From Lysobacterales bacterium (GTDB lineage: Bacteria; Pseudomonadota; Gammaproteobacteria; Xanthomonadales; Rhodanobacteraceae), in contig JAAFHE010000053.1 of the NCBI GenBank assembly GCA_013298265.1, forward strand, positions 1 to 11,645: a stretch of 11,645 bases of DNA, written 5' to 3'. The position numbers and the translations under genes are program-made. Shown in pieces: positions 1-5,939 of the stretch (positions are counted from its first letter, which is position 1; every line of letters starts with the position of its first letter). The notes under the pieces are model-generated. The model was not told the DNA's origin. It was given only the letters and a program-made list of their open reading frames with translations, and did not search any database.

Positions 1-128
1 GGCTGCGCCGCGGCACTGCTGAAGACCTGCACCTCGGCGATGTCGCGCATTGCGCGGCCCAGGCCTAGCAGCGGATGCAGGTGGCCGCTGAACGGCGGCG
101 CGACAAGTGCGACGCGTGCACGGTTCAT
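1..128 (-). CDS. GT1 family (MGT/UGT-type) glycosyltransferase, N-terminal fragment
   Basis: Only the first 42 codons are present; the gene runs off the left edge. The translation opens with a hydrophobic beta strand followed by PPFSGHLHPLLGLGRAM (about residues 11-27). This is the typical N-terminal nucleotide-sugar glycosyltransferase signature of the GT1/GT28-like fold (strand, glycine-histidine loop, then helix with HP-x-L). Members transfer a sugar from an NDP-sugar to a small lipophilic acceptor. The ATG overlaps the stop of the preceding gene as ATGA, so translation is probably coupled and the gene is the sixth in the leftward lipid-like operon. The acceptor is unknown; by context it would be the product of the upstream enzymes. 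The family call rests on the short N-terminus alone, so the donor-binding C-terminal domain could not be checked. Confidence 0.7.
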   Translation of the reverse strand, partial: MNRARVALVAPPFSGHLHPLLGLGRAMRDIAEVQVFSSAAAQ

Positions 129-682
129 GCGCTGGCCTGCAGGTGCGTGAACCAGTCGCGGCAGTGCAGCAGCACGCTATCGTTATCCAGGTAATCCATG
201 TGTCCGGCGTCGACGCGGATGTCGACGTGCGGGAAATACCAGCGCGACAGCGCGTCGTGCCGGCCTTGCAGCAGCCGGCTTTCACAGTCCGGCCGTCGCC
301 GCGCCACCGGGCCGTACGCGAACACGGCGCAGCGCTCGAGCTGCGTGCGCGACAAATCCAGATTGTTGAAAAGTTCCAGGCCGCAGCTGCCGGCCAGGAA
401 CAGCGTGCGTTCGCTGCGAGCGAGCAGCGCGTCCAGGGCTGGCCGAAAGGCATTGCGGAATTCGGGTCGGCGTGACTGCAGATACTGGCGTGCGTTGTTG
501 AAGCTCGCGCGCAGCAGTGGTGTCGGGCGGAATTCGTGCGTCTGCGCGGCGTAGGGAAAATTGCCGTGGACGGTCGCCGGCGCGGCGAGGCTGCCGAGAA
601 ATCGCTGCTGCACCGGGCTCAGCGCGCAGCTGAGCGGATCGCTTTGCCCGGTCAGGAAGGCGACCTGCCAGCGCGCGTGCAT
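125..682 (-). CDS. Small alpha/beta-hydrolase-like protein (putative esterase/thioesterase)
   Basis: A 185-aa protein that I do not recognise by name. Its C-terminal half carries what looks like an alpha/beta-hydrolase catalytic set in the right order. There is a hydrophobic strand ending in LFLAGSCGLEL, an AxSxG-type nucleophile elbow with Ser99 next to Cys100. Asp143 sits in LLQGRHDALSR, and His161 in DAGHMDYL just before the C-terminal helix. No signal peptide or membrane segment is visible, so it is likely cytosolic. At 185 aa it is shorter than most alpha/beta hydrolases (about 250-300 aa), suggesting a lidless or degenerate form. The start overlaps the stop of the GT2 gene (TGATG) and its own stop overlaps the next ATG (ATGA). 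A role in releasing or hydrolysing an acyl intermediate of the cluster is inference; Cys100 could be the nucleophile instead of Ser99. Confidence 0.6.
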   Translation of the reverse strand: MHARWQVAFLTGQSDPLSCALSPVQQRFLGSLAAPATVHGNFPYAAQTHEFRPTPLLRASFNNARQYLQSRRPEFRNAFRPALDALLARSERTLFLAGSCGLELFNNLDLSRTQLERCAVFAYGPVARRRPDCESRLLQGRHDALSRWYFPHVDIRVDAGHMDYLDNDSVLLHCRDWFTHLQASA

Positions 683-1824
683 CAGACGGGCTCGAAATCA
701 TCGTTGGCGCGTACATGGTAGTGCCGCGTGCGCCAGCGGATGCGCCGTTGCACCAGCGCATGAACCGCGTGCGCCGGCTGCAGCAGTTCGGCCAGCAGCG
801 ACACGCCGAACGCATGGCGAGGCAGGCCGGTCAGGTGGCGCTGGATCATGCAGAGCAGGCCGCTGCGCAACGCAAGCACCGCCGCCAGCGCGGCCGTCGC
901 CAGGGCGTGCCACGCGAGCGCGGACGTTGTGACGGCGGCGAGCAGCAGCAGCGGCGGCAAGCCGTGCAGCGCGAGGATGCTCGCACGCAGCGGCCATGGC
1001 TGCCTGTCCAGCAGCAGCAGCGCGAACAGGAACCAGCGGTGCATCACCTGCGTGTAGTGACGCAGGTCGCGCACGCTGGTGCGCACGAACAGCGGCGCCG
1101 TGCTCTGATGGATACGGCCACCCTTGGCGCATAGCTGGTTCGCGACGGCGAGATCGTCGGCCAGCTGCACCACCAGCGGCGCGAAGCCACCCATGCGAGC
1201 GAGCGCGTCGGCGCGCAGCGCGTAGCACATGCCGTTGATGCTCGGCGGCGGCCAGACATTCAGCAGCGGCAGGTAGGTCAGCGCCGCGTTGTTGTTGACG
1301 AACTGCGCCAGCAGGCGCGAGGCGAAGCGCTCATCGTCGAGATAGCACGGCAGGCCGGTGGCGAGTTCGCGGCTGTCCAGTCGCGCAAGCAGTTCGGCTA
1401 GGCTCGCCGCCGGCAGTGCCGTGTCGTCGTCGAGCACGAGCAGATGCGGGGTGCGCACCTGCGCGGCGGCGAGTGCGAGTTTGTGCATTTTGGGATTGTG
1501 GCCCGCAGGCGCGGGCGGCAACAGCAGGCACTCGATGGCGACGTCCGGATGACGGGCGCGCAGTTGCGCGGCCACGGCCTGCCCGGCCGCGTCGTCTTCA
1601 TCGAGCAGCCAAAGGAAACGGCAGTGCGGCAACGCGCGCAGATTGGTCGCGAGCACTTCCCCCAGTGCCGGATCGCCGCTGAGTATGGGCTGCAGGATCG
1701 TCGTTGGCGCAGGTGTCGCACTTGCCAAAGGCTCCTGCGCGCGCGCCACGCGCAGCGCCAGGACGAACTTGAGCAGCAGCAGCGCGGCGTAGCTCGCGCA
1801 CAGGATCAGGCATGCGCTCAGCAT
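682..1824 (-). CDS. Membrane GT2/GT21-type glycosyltransferase (ceramide glucosyltransferase / HpnI-like)
   Basis: A 380-aa integral membrane glycosyltransferase. An N-terminal hydrophobic helix (about residues 1-24) is followed by a GT-A catalytic domain with the usual aspartates: DEDD at 75-78, GHNPKMHKL at 109-116, LDDDT at 131-135, and ADD around 222-224 preceded by a NGMCYALR acceptor-side loop. QVMHRW (259-264) resembles the processive-GT Q/RxxRW region and is followed by two or more hydrophobic segments (about 265-272, 284-325). The tail RRIRWRTRHYHV is typical of membrane GT2 enzymes. Layout matches ceramide glucosyltransferase and the hopanoid-associated HpnI proteins, which add a sugar from an NDP-sugar to a lipid at the inner-membrane face. 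No hopanoid genes are in the window, so the acceptor is more likely the lipid made by the neighbouring KAS III and reductase. The ATG overlaps the end of the epimerase gene (ATGCTGA). The sugar donor cannot be read from sequence. Confidence 0.82.
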   Translation of the reverse strand: MLSACLILCASYAALLLLKFVLALRVARAQEPLASATPAPTTILQPILSGDPALGEVLATNLRALPHCRFLWLLDEDDAAGQAVAAQLRARHPDVAIECLLLPPAPAGHNPKMHKLALAAAQVRTPHLLVLDDDTALPAASLAELLARLDSRELATGLPCYLDDERFASRLLAQFVNNNAALTYLPLLNVWPPPSINGMCYALRADALARMGGFAPLVVQLADDLAVANQLCAKGGRIHQSTAPLFVRTSVRDLRHYTQVMHRWFLFALLLLDRQPWPLRASILALHGLPPLLLLAAVTTSALAWHALATAALAAVLALRSGLLCMIQRHLTGLPRHAFGVSLLAELLQPAHAVHALVQRRIRWRTRHYHVRANDDFEPV

Positions 1825-2783
1825 TGCGTGCGCTGCCAGGCGATGAAGCGATCGACGCCATCGGCTAACGAGACTGACGGCGGACCGAGATCGCGCAGCA
1901 TGCGGCTCGCGTCGAAGGTCTTGGACTGGGTGAACACGCCGACGCCGAAGCGTGTGATCGGCGGTTCTCCAGGCAGGCGCAGCCAGCGGTAGACGAATTC
2001 GCCCAGCGCTGCCGCGGTACGTGCCAGGCGCAATGACACGCGGCGCCGCGGCCGCGGCAGGTCCAGGCGTGCGAAGGCGTCGAGCAGGAAGTCCTGGATC
2101 GCGACGGGTTCGTTGTTGGTCAGGTTGTAGCTGCCGCGCAGCTCGTCGCGCAGCGCGAGCGCCAGCAGGTAGTCACACAGCGTTTCGATATAGATCAGGT
2201 CGCCGACCGCCGGCGCGCGCCCGGTGTCGATCAGCGGCAGCCGTCCGCTTCGCGCGGCGCGGATGATGCGGGGGAACAGCACCGTGTCACCGGGACCGAA
2301 CACGGCGCGCGGCCGTGCGATGGCCCAGCTGCCTTCGTACGCCGCGACGAGCTGCTCGCCGGCGTATTTTGTCGCCGCGTAGTCGTTGACGAAGTCCGGA
2401 CCGATGGGGCTGTCTTCGGTCAGGCCGAGCTGGTCGGTGTCGCGGTAGAACACCGAACTCGAGGACACGTACACCACGCGGGGCAGTCCGTTGCGGCGGC
2501 ACCAGGCGAGCAGTTCGCGCGTGGCTTCAACATTGTGGCGCTGGTAGTCGGCGCGCGTGCCCCAGGGCGACGAGCGCGCGGCGCCGTGGATGACGACATC
2601 GGGCTGGAAGGCGAGGTCGAACGGCCGGGAGATATCGAGCGCGGTGTAGTTGTCCTGCGCCAGCGGACGACGGCCGACGCCGTGCAGGCACAGGTCCGTG
2701 CGCGCCGCGAAGCGCTGCAGGAACGCGCTGCCGATGAAGCCCGAAGCACCGGTGAACAGCAGTCGCCGCGGCACTGCGCTCAT
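1818..2783 (-). CDS. NAD(P)-dependent epimerase/dehydratase-family oxidoreductase (extended SDR, OleD/3beta-HSD-like)
   Basis: A 321-aa extended short-chain dehydrogenase. The Rossmann nucleotide-binding loop TGASGFIGS spans residues 11-19. The catalytic set is the serine run VSSSSV at 106-111 with Tyr135 and Lys139 in YAATK. The HGAAR strand (66-70) and the RPRAVFGPGD segment are standard for the family. The C-terminal part (PPITRFGVGVFTQSKTFDAS, then LGPPSVSLADGV) resembles sterol-dehydrogenase/OleD-type reductases more than sugar epimerases such as GalE. The likely reaction is NAD(P)H-dependent reduction of a keto group on a lipid-like intermediate, in keeping with a condensing enzyme two genes upstream. 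Its start overlaps the stop of the hydrolase gene (ATGA) and its own end overlaps the GT2 start by 7 nt. A nucleotide-sugar epimerase role supplying the two glycosyltransferases remains possible. Confidence 0.85.
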   Translation of the reverse strand: MSAVPRRLLFTGASGFIGSAFLQRFAARTDLCLHGVGRRPLAQDNYTALDISRPFDLAFQPDVVIHGAARSSPWGTRADYQRHNVEATRELLAWCRRNGLPRVVYVSSSSVFYRDTDQLGLTEDSPIGPDFVNDYAATKYAGEQLVAAYEGSWAIARPRAVFGPGDTVLFPRIIRAARSGRLPLIDTGRAPAVGDLIYIETLCDYLLALALRDELRGSYNLTNNEPVAIQDFLLDAFARLDLPRPRRRVSLRLARTAAALGEFVYRWLRLPGEPPITRFGVGVFTQSKTFDASRMLRDLGPPSVSLADGVDRFIAWQRTQC

Positions 2784-3658
2784 GCGGCGATGCCATGCGC
2801 AGCCGGGGCGAAGCCGGTCAGGGTTGCTCCGCAGTGCGACGGCACGATCAGCAGGTCGGGCTGGCGCTGCGCGACGGCCAGTAGTCCGGCCAGTGTTGCG
2901 CGATAGGCGTGCCAGTCGTGCATCAGCGGGCGCGCCAGCAGCGACGGCATACGCTGTTCGCGCCAGGCGCGCGCGGACCAGCAGGCGTCGGCCGCCAGCA
3001 GCACCGGACGATCATGTTGATCGCGCAGCAGCAGGCCCATCTGCGCGCTGCTGTGGCCAGGCAGCGGCACAGCCACCAGGCTGCCGTCGCCGAACAGGTC
3101 AAAGCCGTGGGCGAACGGCGACCACAGCGGACCGAGTTCGCGCAGCGGCGCGTCGTCGGCGTAGTCGAGACGTTCAGCGAAATCCTCCGGCAGCAGCGCG
3201 GGCAGCAACGCGTGCGTCAGCGCGCGCAGGCGGCCTAGCCGCGCCAGCTGCGCGATCTCGGCGCGCAAGGCGGTGAAGCGCGCGCGCGGCAGGTCGCGCA
3301 GGCCCGCGACATGGTCCGCGTGCAGGTGCGAGATCAGCACGCGGACTATGTCGCTCAGCGCGATGCCGCGCCGCGCGAGCTGCTGCGCGAGGGTATGTTC
3401 CGGCGCGAGCTGCACCGGCGTGATCCAGCGGTACAGTCGCTCCGGGAACGGCCGTGTGGCAGCGTCGAAATGCGTGGCGTAGCCGGTGTCGTAGAGCAGG
3501 GCGCCGCGGCTCGGATGGATCAGCAGCGCACTGAGCGACGGAAACTCCGCTGCGGACCAGCGTCCGCCGCGCAGCGTGATCCACTCGGGATGACGGCAGT
3601 GGCCAACCTGCAGCAAGTGGACTTCGATGCGGGGCGCGGTGTTCATCGGCGTGGTCAT
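2780..3658 (-). CDS. Metallo-beta-lactamase-fold hydrolase (lactonase/thioesterase-like)
   Basis: A 292-aa MBL-fold protein with a complete set of metal ligands: HLHADH (His111, His113, Asp115, His116), His202 in LPGHSSAQM, Asp224 in AADACW, and His275 in VPSHC. This pattern fits a dinuclear zinc (or iron) hydrolase of the N-acyl-homoserine-lactonase/glyoxalase II type, which opens lactones or cleaves thioesters. No signal peptide is visible. The start is taken at 3658, where ATG overlaps the stop of the KAS III gene as TGATG; a second in-frame ATG lies four codons later at 3646. The frame is open far upstream, but that part is the shadow of the KAS III gene and has no start signal. Placed directly after a condensing enzyme, it may release, proofread or open a cyclic product. 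The substrate is inference only. Confidence 0.88.
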   Translation of the reverse strand: MTTPMNTAPRIEVHLLQVGHCRHPEWITLRGGRWSAAEFPSLSALLIHPSRGALLYDTGYATHFDAATRPFPERLYRWITPVQLAPEHTLAQQLARRGIALSDIVRVLISHLHADHVAGLRDLPRARFTALRAEIAQLARLGRLRALTHALLPALLPEDFAERLDYADDAPLRELGPLWSPFAHGFDLFGDGSLVAVPLPGHSSAQMGLLLRDQHDRPVLLAADACWSARAWREQRMPSLLARPLMHDWHAYRATLAGLLAVAQRQPDLLIVPSHCGATLTGFAPAAHGIAA

Positions 3659-4713
3659 CAGCGGCGCAGCACCAGGCCGCCGAAACTGACGCCGGCGCCG
3701 GTGCCGACCAGTAGCGCGGTCGCGCCGGGCTGCAGCCGGCCCGTCGCGATGGCGTGGTGCAGCGCGCTGGGCAGCGAGGCCGCGACCTGGTTGCCGTGAG
3801 TGGCGAAGATGTCGACCATCCGTTCGCGCGGCAGGTGCAGCACGCGCCTGAGAAAGTCCAGCCCATGCCGGCTGGCCTGATGCGGCACGACCACGTCGAT
3901 ATCCGCGATCGTGAGCCCGGCCTGATCCAGCAGTCCGTCGATAAAGTCGCCGAGGTGGCGCGCCGCCAGGCGGAACACGGCCCGGCCATCCATGCGAAAC
4001 GTGGTCAGTGGGGCGAACGGTTCCCTGATGCGGCTGGGGTGGTAGCGCGAGCCGCCGGCTCGGATCTCGCAGTAGTGCGCGCCTTCGCTGTAGGTGGCGA
4101 AGGCCGCGGCCAGCAGTCCGCTGCCCTGCGCATCTACGCCGGCTTCGACGACGACCGCGGCGGCGCCGTCGCCGAAGATTGCGCTGGATTCCAGATGACC
4201 CCAATCCAGGCCGCAGGAGGCGATGTCGGCCGAGACGACCAGCATGCGCTGGTAGCGTCCTGCGGCGATCAGCGCCGCGGCGGTGTCGAGCGCGACCAGA
4301 AATCCGAGACAGCTCGCGCCGACGTCGAATGCCGGGATGCCGCGCTCGCTCAGACCCAGCTCGCGATGGATCAGCGCGGCATTGCAAGGCATGGCCTGAT
4401 CCATCGTCGCGCTCGCGGCGACGACCGCGTCGATGTGCGACAGATCCAGGCCCGCGTGAGCCAGCGCCGCGCGCGCTGCCTCGGCGCCCAGCTCGGCCGC
4501 GCTGCGTCGTGTCTCCACGCGGCGAGTGCGCACGCCGCTGCGTTTTTCCACGCTGCCGGCGGGCAGGCCTAGGCGTGCGTCGATGGTGCTGCTCTGCACC
4601 GCGTCGATCGCAGCAGCCACGCCGCTGCCGAGCAGGCGCAGCGGCCGGCAGGCCGCCGCCGACGGCCGCGCGACCGTGGCGTGCAGCGGGAGAACAGGCG
4701 TCATGAAATTCAT
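3658..4713 (-). CDS. 3-oxoacyl-ACP synthase III family condensing enzyme (FabH/OleA-like)
   Basis: A 351-aa thiolase-fold condensing enzyme with an intact KAS III triad: Cys135 in VGASCLGFLVAL, His278 in VVPHQAS, and Asn308 in THGNQVAAS. The glycine-rich end (VGTGAGVSFGGLVL) completes the fold. It joins an acyl-thioester starter to a second acyl or malonyl unit, and the Cys/His/Asn set says it is a true Claisen-condensing enzyme. Length (351 aa versus about 317 for E. coli FabH) and an N-terminal extension place it nearer OleA-like or secondary-metabolism KAS III enzymes than housekeeping FabH; no fab genes surround it. It is first in the leftward operon. I chose ATG 4713; TTG 4722 and ATG 4704 are alternatives. 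A GGGGA about 10 nt upstream of 4713 is the best ribosome-binding candidate. Its 5' leader would contain the tandem hairpin repeats if transcription starts beside the regulator gene. Confidence 0.87.
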   Translation of the reverse strand: MNFMTPVLPLHATVARPSAAACRPLRLLGSGVAAAIDAVQSSTIDARLGLPAGSVEKRSGVRTRRVETRRSAAELGAEAARAALAHAGLDLSHIDAVVAASATMDQAMPCNAALIHRELGLSERGIPAFDVGASCLGFLVALDTAAALIAAGRYQRMLVVSADIASCGLDWGHLESSAIFGDGAAAVVVEAGVDAQGSGLLAAAFATYSEGAHYCEIRAGGSRYHPSRIREPFAPLTTFRMDGRAVFRLAARHLGDFIDGLLDQAGLTIADIDVVVPHQASRHGLDFLRRVLHLPRERMVDIFATHGNQVAASLPSALHHAIATGRLQPGATALLVGTGAGVSFGGLVLRR

Positions 4714-4750
4714 TGTGGACAATTCCCCGTGCCAGCCGCCCCCTGAACAA

Positions 4751-4778
4751 GGCCGAGCGAGCTTTTGCTCTTGCGGCC
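4751..4778. repeat. Imperfect inverted repeat in the KAS III leader
   Basis: GGCCG at 4751-4755 can pair with CGGCC at 4774-4778, and GAGC with GCTC around a TTTT loop, leaving a 3x3 internal mismatch. If the operon starts further right, this hairpin lies in its 5' leader about 40 nt before the KAS III start. No U-tract follows, so it does not look like a standard terminator. Confidence 0.4.
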
Positions 4779-4800
4779 CGCTGGAGTCAAGAGGGGGTGA

Positions 4801-4977
4801 AGGACGATGGCTCAGAACCGAAGGTTCTCATCGTCCTGAACGCCCAACGGGCCGGGTGAAGAGTGATCGCTCAGAACCACAGGTTCTGATCACTCTGAAC
4901 GCCCAACGGGCCGGAGGAAGAGTGATCGCTCAGAACCACAGGTTCTGATCACTCTGAACGCCCAAGGGGCCGGACAG
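4801..4977. repeat. Three tandem 59-bp units, each a large plus a small hairpin
   Basis: Units begin at 4801, 4860 and 4919, an exact 59-bp period. Each holds a 9-nt outer arm, a conserved GCTC bulge, AGAACC, a 3-nt loop, GGTTCT, and the perfectly complementary 9-nt outer arm; then gaac and a small GCCC-aac-GGGC hairpin (aag loop in unit 3). Unit 1 uses outer arms AGGACGATG/CATCGTCCT (4801-4809 and 4829-4837). Units 2 and 3 use AGAGTGATC/GATCACTCT (4860-4868 with 4888-4896; 4919-4927 with 4947-4955). The four differences in one arm are all compensated in the other, so the pairing itself seems to be kept. The array lies between divergent genes and would fall in the leader of the KAS III operon if that promoter is near 5050-5100. 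Function is unknown; REP/BIME-like intergenic repeat units are the main alternative to a cis-acting leader. Confidence 0.9.
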
Positions 4978-5056
4978 ACAATCGCGTAGCGTTTGGCGGG
5001 CTGCGGCCGCTGCTGCCGCAGCGCTGGGCGCAGGTAGAAATCCTTGCGCCGCGGCT

Positions 5057-5093
5057 ATACCTGATGTCTGATCCGGTATCGCATTGTTATACC
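5057..5093. promoter_or_regulatory. Candidate operator: ATACC / GGTAT / ATACC half-sites
   Basis: Half-sites are at 5057-5061 (ATACC), 5075-5079 (GGTAT) and 5089-5093 (ATACC). The last two form an inverted repeat with a 9-nt spacer that overlaps -10-like TTATAC and lies just before the regulator's GAGG Shine-Dalgarno (5096-5099). The position suits autoregulation by the adjacent HTH protein and control of the divergent operon. The arms are only 5 bp, so chance is a real possibility. Confidence 0.35.
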
Positions 5094-5106
5094 CCGAGGC
5101 CGAAGC

Positions 5107-5847
5107 ATGAGCGCCGGACAGACCCTGGTGCGCAATATCCGCAGCGTATTGCGTCAGCGCGGCATCACCTACAAACAGCTGGCGGTGCTGCTGGATCTCA
5201 GCGAGCCGACGATCAAGCGCGACCTCAGCCGCGGCGATTTCTCTCTGAGCCGGCTCGACCGGATCTGCGAGGCGCTGGAACTGAACCTGTCCGATCTCGT
5301 CGACGGCGGCCAGGCAAGCGCCAGCCTGCAGGAGCTCAGCGACGCGCAGGAGCGTGCCCTGGTGCGCAATCCGCAACTGCTGCTGCTGACCTATCTGCTC
5401 GTCAACGACTGGAAGCTTGGCGAGATCACAGCGATCTACGAGTTCGACGAGGACGGCCTGGTCAGCCTGCTGCTGCAGCTCGACGAGCTGGGCATCGTTG
5501 ACTATCGCCCGCCGCGGCGGGTCAAGAAGCTGACCGCGCGCAATTTCGCCTGGCGCCGGGACGGACCGGTGCACGAGTTCTTCCTCGCGCGCGTCGCCGG
5601 CGAATTCCTGCGCGGTGCGTTCGACGGCATCGGTGATGAGTTCCGTTTCCTCAGCGGCATGCTCTCGATGGGTTCGCGCACGCGCATGAAGACCGCAATG
5701 GTGCGGCTGGCGCAGGAGTTCGACGAACTGGCACGCCAGGACGCGCGCTTGCGGCTGGTCGACCGCGATGGTTTCAGCCTGATGCTGGGGTTGCGCCAGT
5801 GGGAGTTTTCCGAGTTCACGCGCCTTAGGCGCGCGCGAAAGCCATGA
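5107..5847 (+). CDS. XRE/Cro-type helix-turn-helix transcriptional regulator
   Basis: A 246-aa cytosolic DNA-binding protein. Residues about 8-63 form an XRE-type domain: the helix-turn-helix reads TYKQLAVLLDLSEPTIKRDL, with the follow-on helix SLSRLDRICEALEL and the DLV ending usual for this fold. The remaining roughly 180 residues do not match a family I can name. Residues about 90-135 (LLTYLLVNDWKLGEI through LDELGIVDY) look like a second winged-helix-like segment ending in a basic strand, so the C-terminal part may sense a ligand or dimerise. ATG 5107 is preceded by GAGG with about 7 nt spacing. It diverges from the KAS III operon and lies 92 bp before the outer-membrane protein gene, so it probably controls one or both. 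Ligand and direction of regulation cannot be told from sequence. Confidence 0.82.
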   Translation: MSAGQTLVRNIRSVLRQRGITYKQLAVLLDLSEPTIKRDLSRGDFSLSRLDRICEALELNLSDLVDGGQASASLQELSDAQERALVRNPQLLLLTYLLVNDWKLGEITAIYEFDEDGLVSLLLQLDELGIVDYRPPRRVKKLTARNFAWRRDGPVHEFFLARVAGEFLRGAFDGIGDEFRFLSGMLSMGSRTRMKTAMVRLAQEFDELARQDARLRLVDRDGFSLMLGLRQWEFSEFTRLRRARKP

Positions 5848-5883
5848 TGACAGCGGCCGCCCAGCCGCAGGGCACTCCCAGAA

Positions 5884-5899
5884 TCCTGCGGTCGCAGGA
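5884..5899. repeat. Perfect 7-bp inverted repeat between regulator and OMP genes
   Basis: TCCTGCG (5884-5890) and CGCAGGA (5893-5899) flank a 2-nt centre, giving a compact hairpin or a 16-bp palindromic site. It is 40 nt before the outer-membrane protein start. No T-run follows, so a terminator is unlikely. A binding site or mRNA hairpin between the two genes are the alternatives. Confidence 0.5.
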
Positions 5900-5939
5900 A
5901 TGCTGCACCGTATGTACGCCGCTTGAGGAAATCCTGGAT

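Larger units (their letters stand above)
4714..5106. promoter_or_regulatory. Divergent intergenic control region
   Basis: A 393-bp gene-free stretch between the leftward KAS III operon and the rightward HTH regulator. It must contain promoters for both directions. From left to right I see a hairpin at 4751-4778, three 59-bp tandem hairpin units at 4801-4977, an undistinguished GC-rich stretch at 4978-5043, and a cluster of ATACC/GGTAT half-sites at 5057-5093 next to the regulator start. -10-like elements occur near 5085-5092 on both strands (TTATAC rightward, TATAAC leftward), but no convincing -35 boxes pair with them. Promoter positions are therefore not assigned. Assignment as a control region is inference from divergent geometry. 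Confidence 0.6.

Noticed and set aside
682..1824. Calling the GT2 gene hpnI and the block a hopanoid locus
   Set aside because: No squalene cyclase or other hpn gene is present, and KAS III plus hydrolases do not belong to hopanoid synthesis.
4704..4750. Upstream extension of the MBL hydrolase frame to 4750, and TTG start at 4722 for KAS III
   Set aside because: The extended hydrolase frame is Arg-rich shadow coding of the KAS III gene; the real ATG at 3658 overlaps the KAS III stop. For KAS III, ATG 4713 has better start-codon use and spacing than TTG 4722.
4801..4977. Possible CRISPR array from three regularly spaced repeats
   Set aside because: The whole 59-bp unit is repeated, so there are no unique spacers, and no cas genes are nearby.
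5844..5939. Upstream start for the barrel protein at 5844
   Set aside because: It would add 32 residues before the signal peptide and overlap the regulator stop; ATG 5940 begins a clear export signal.
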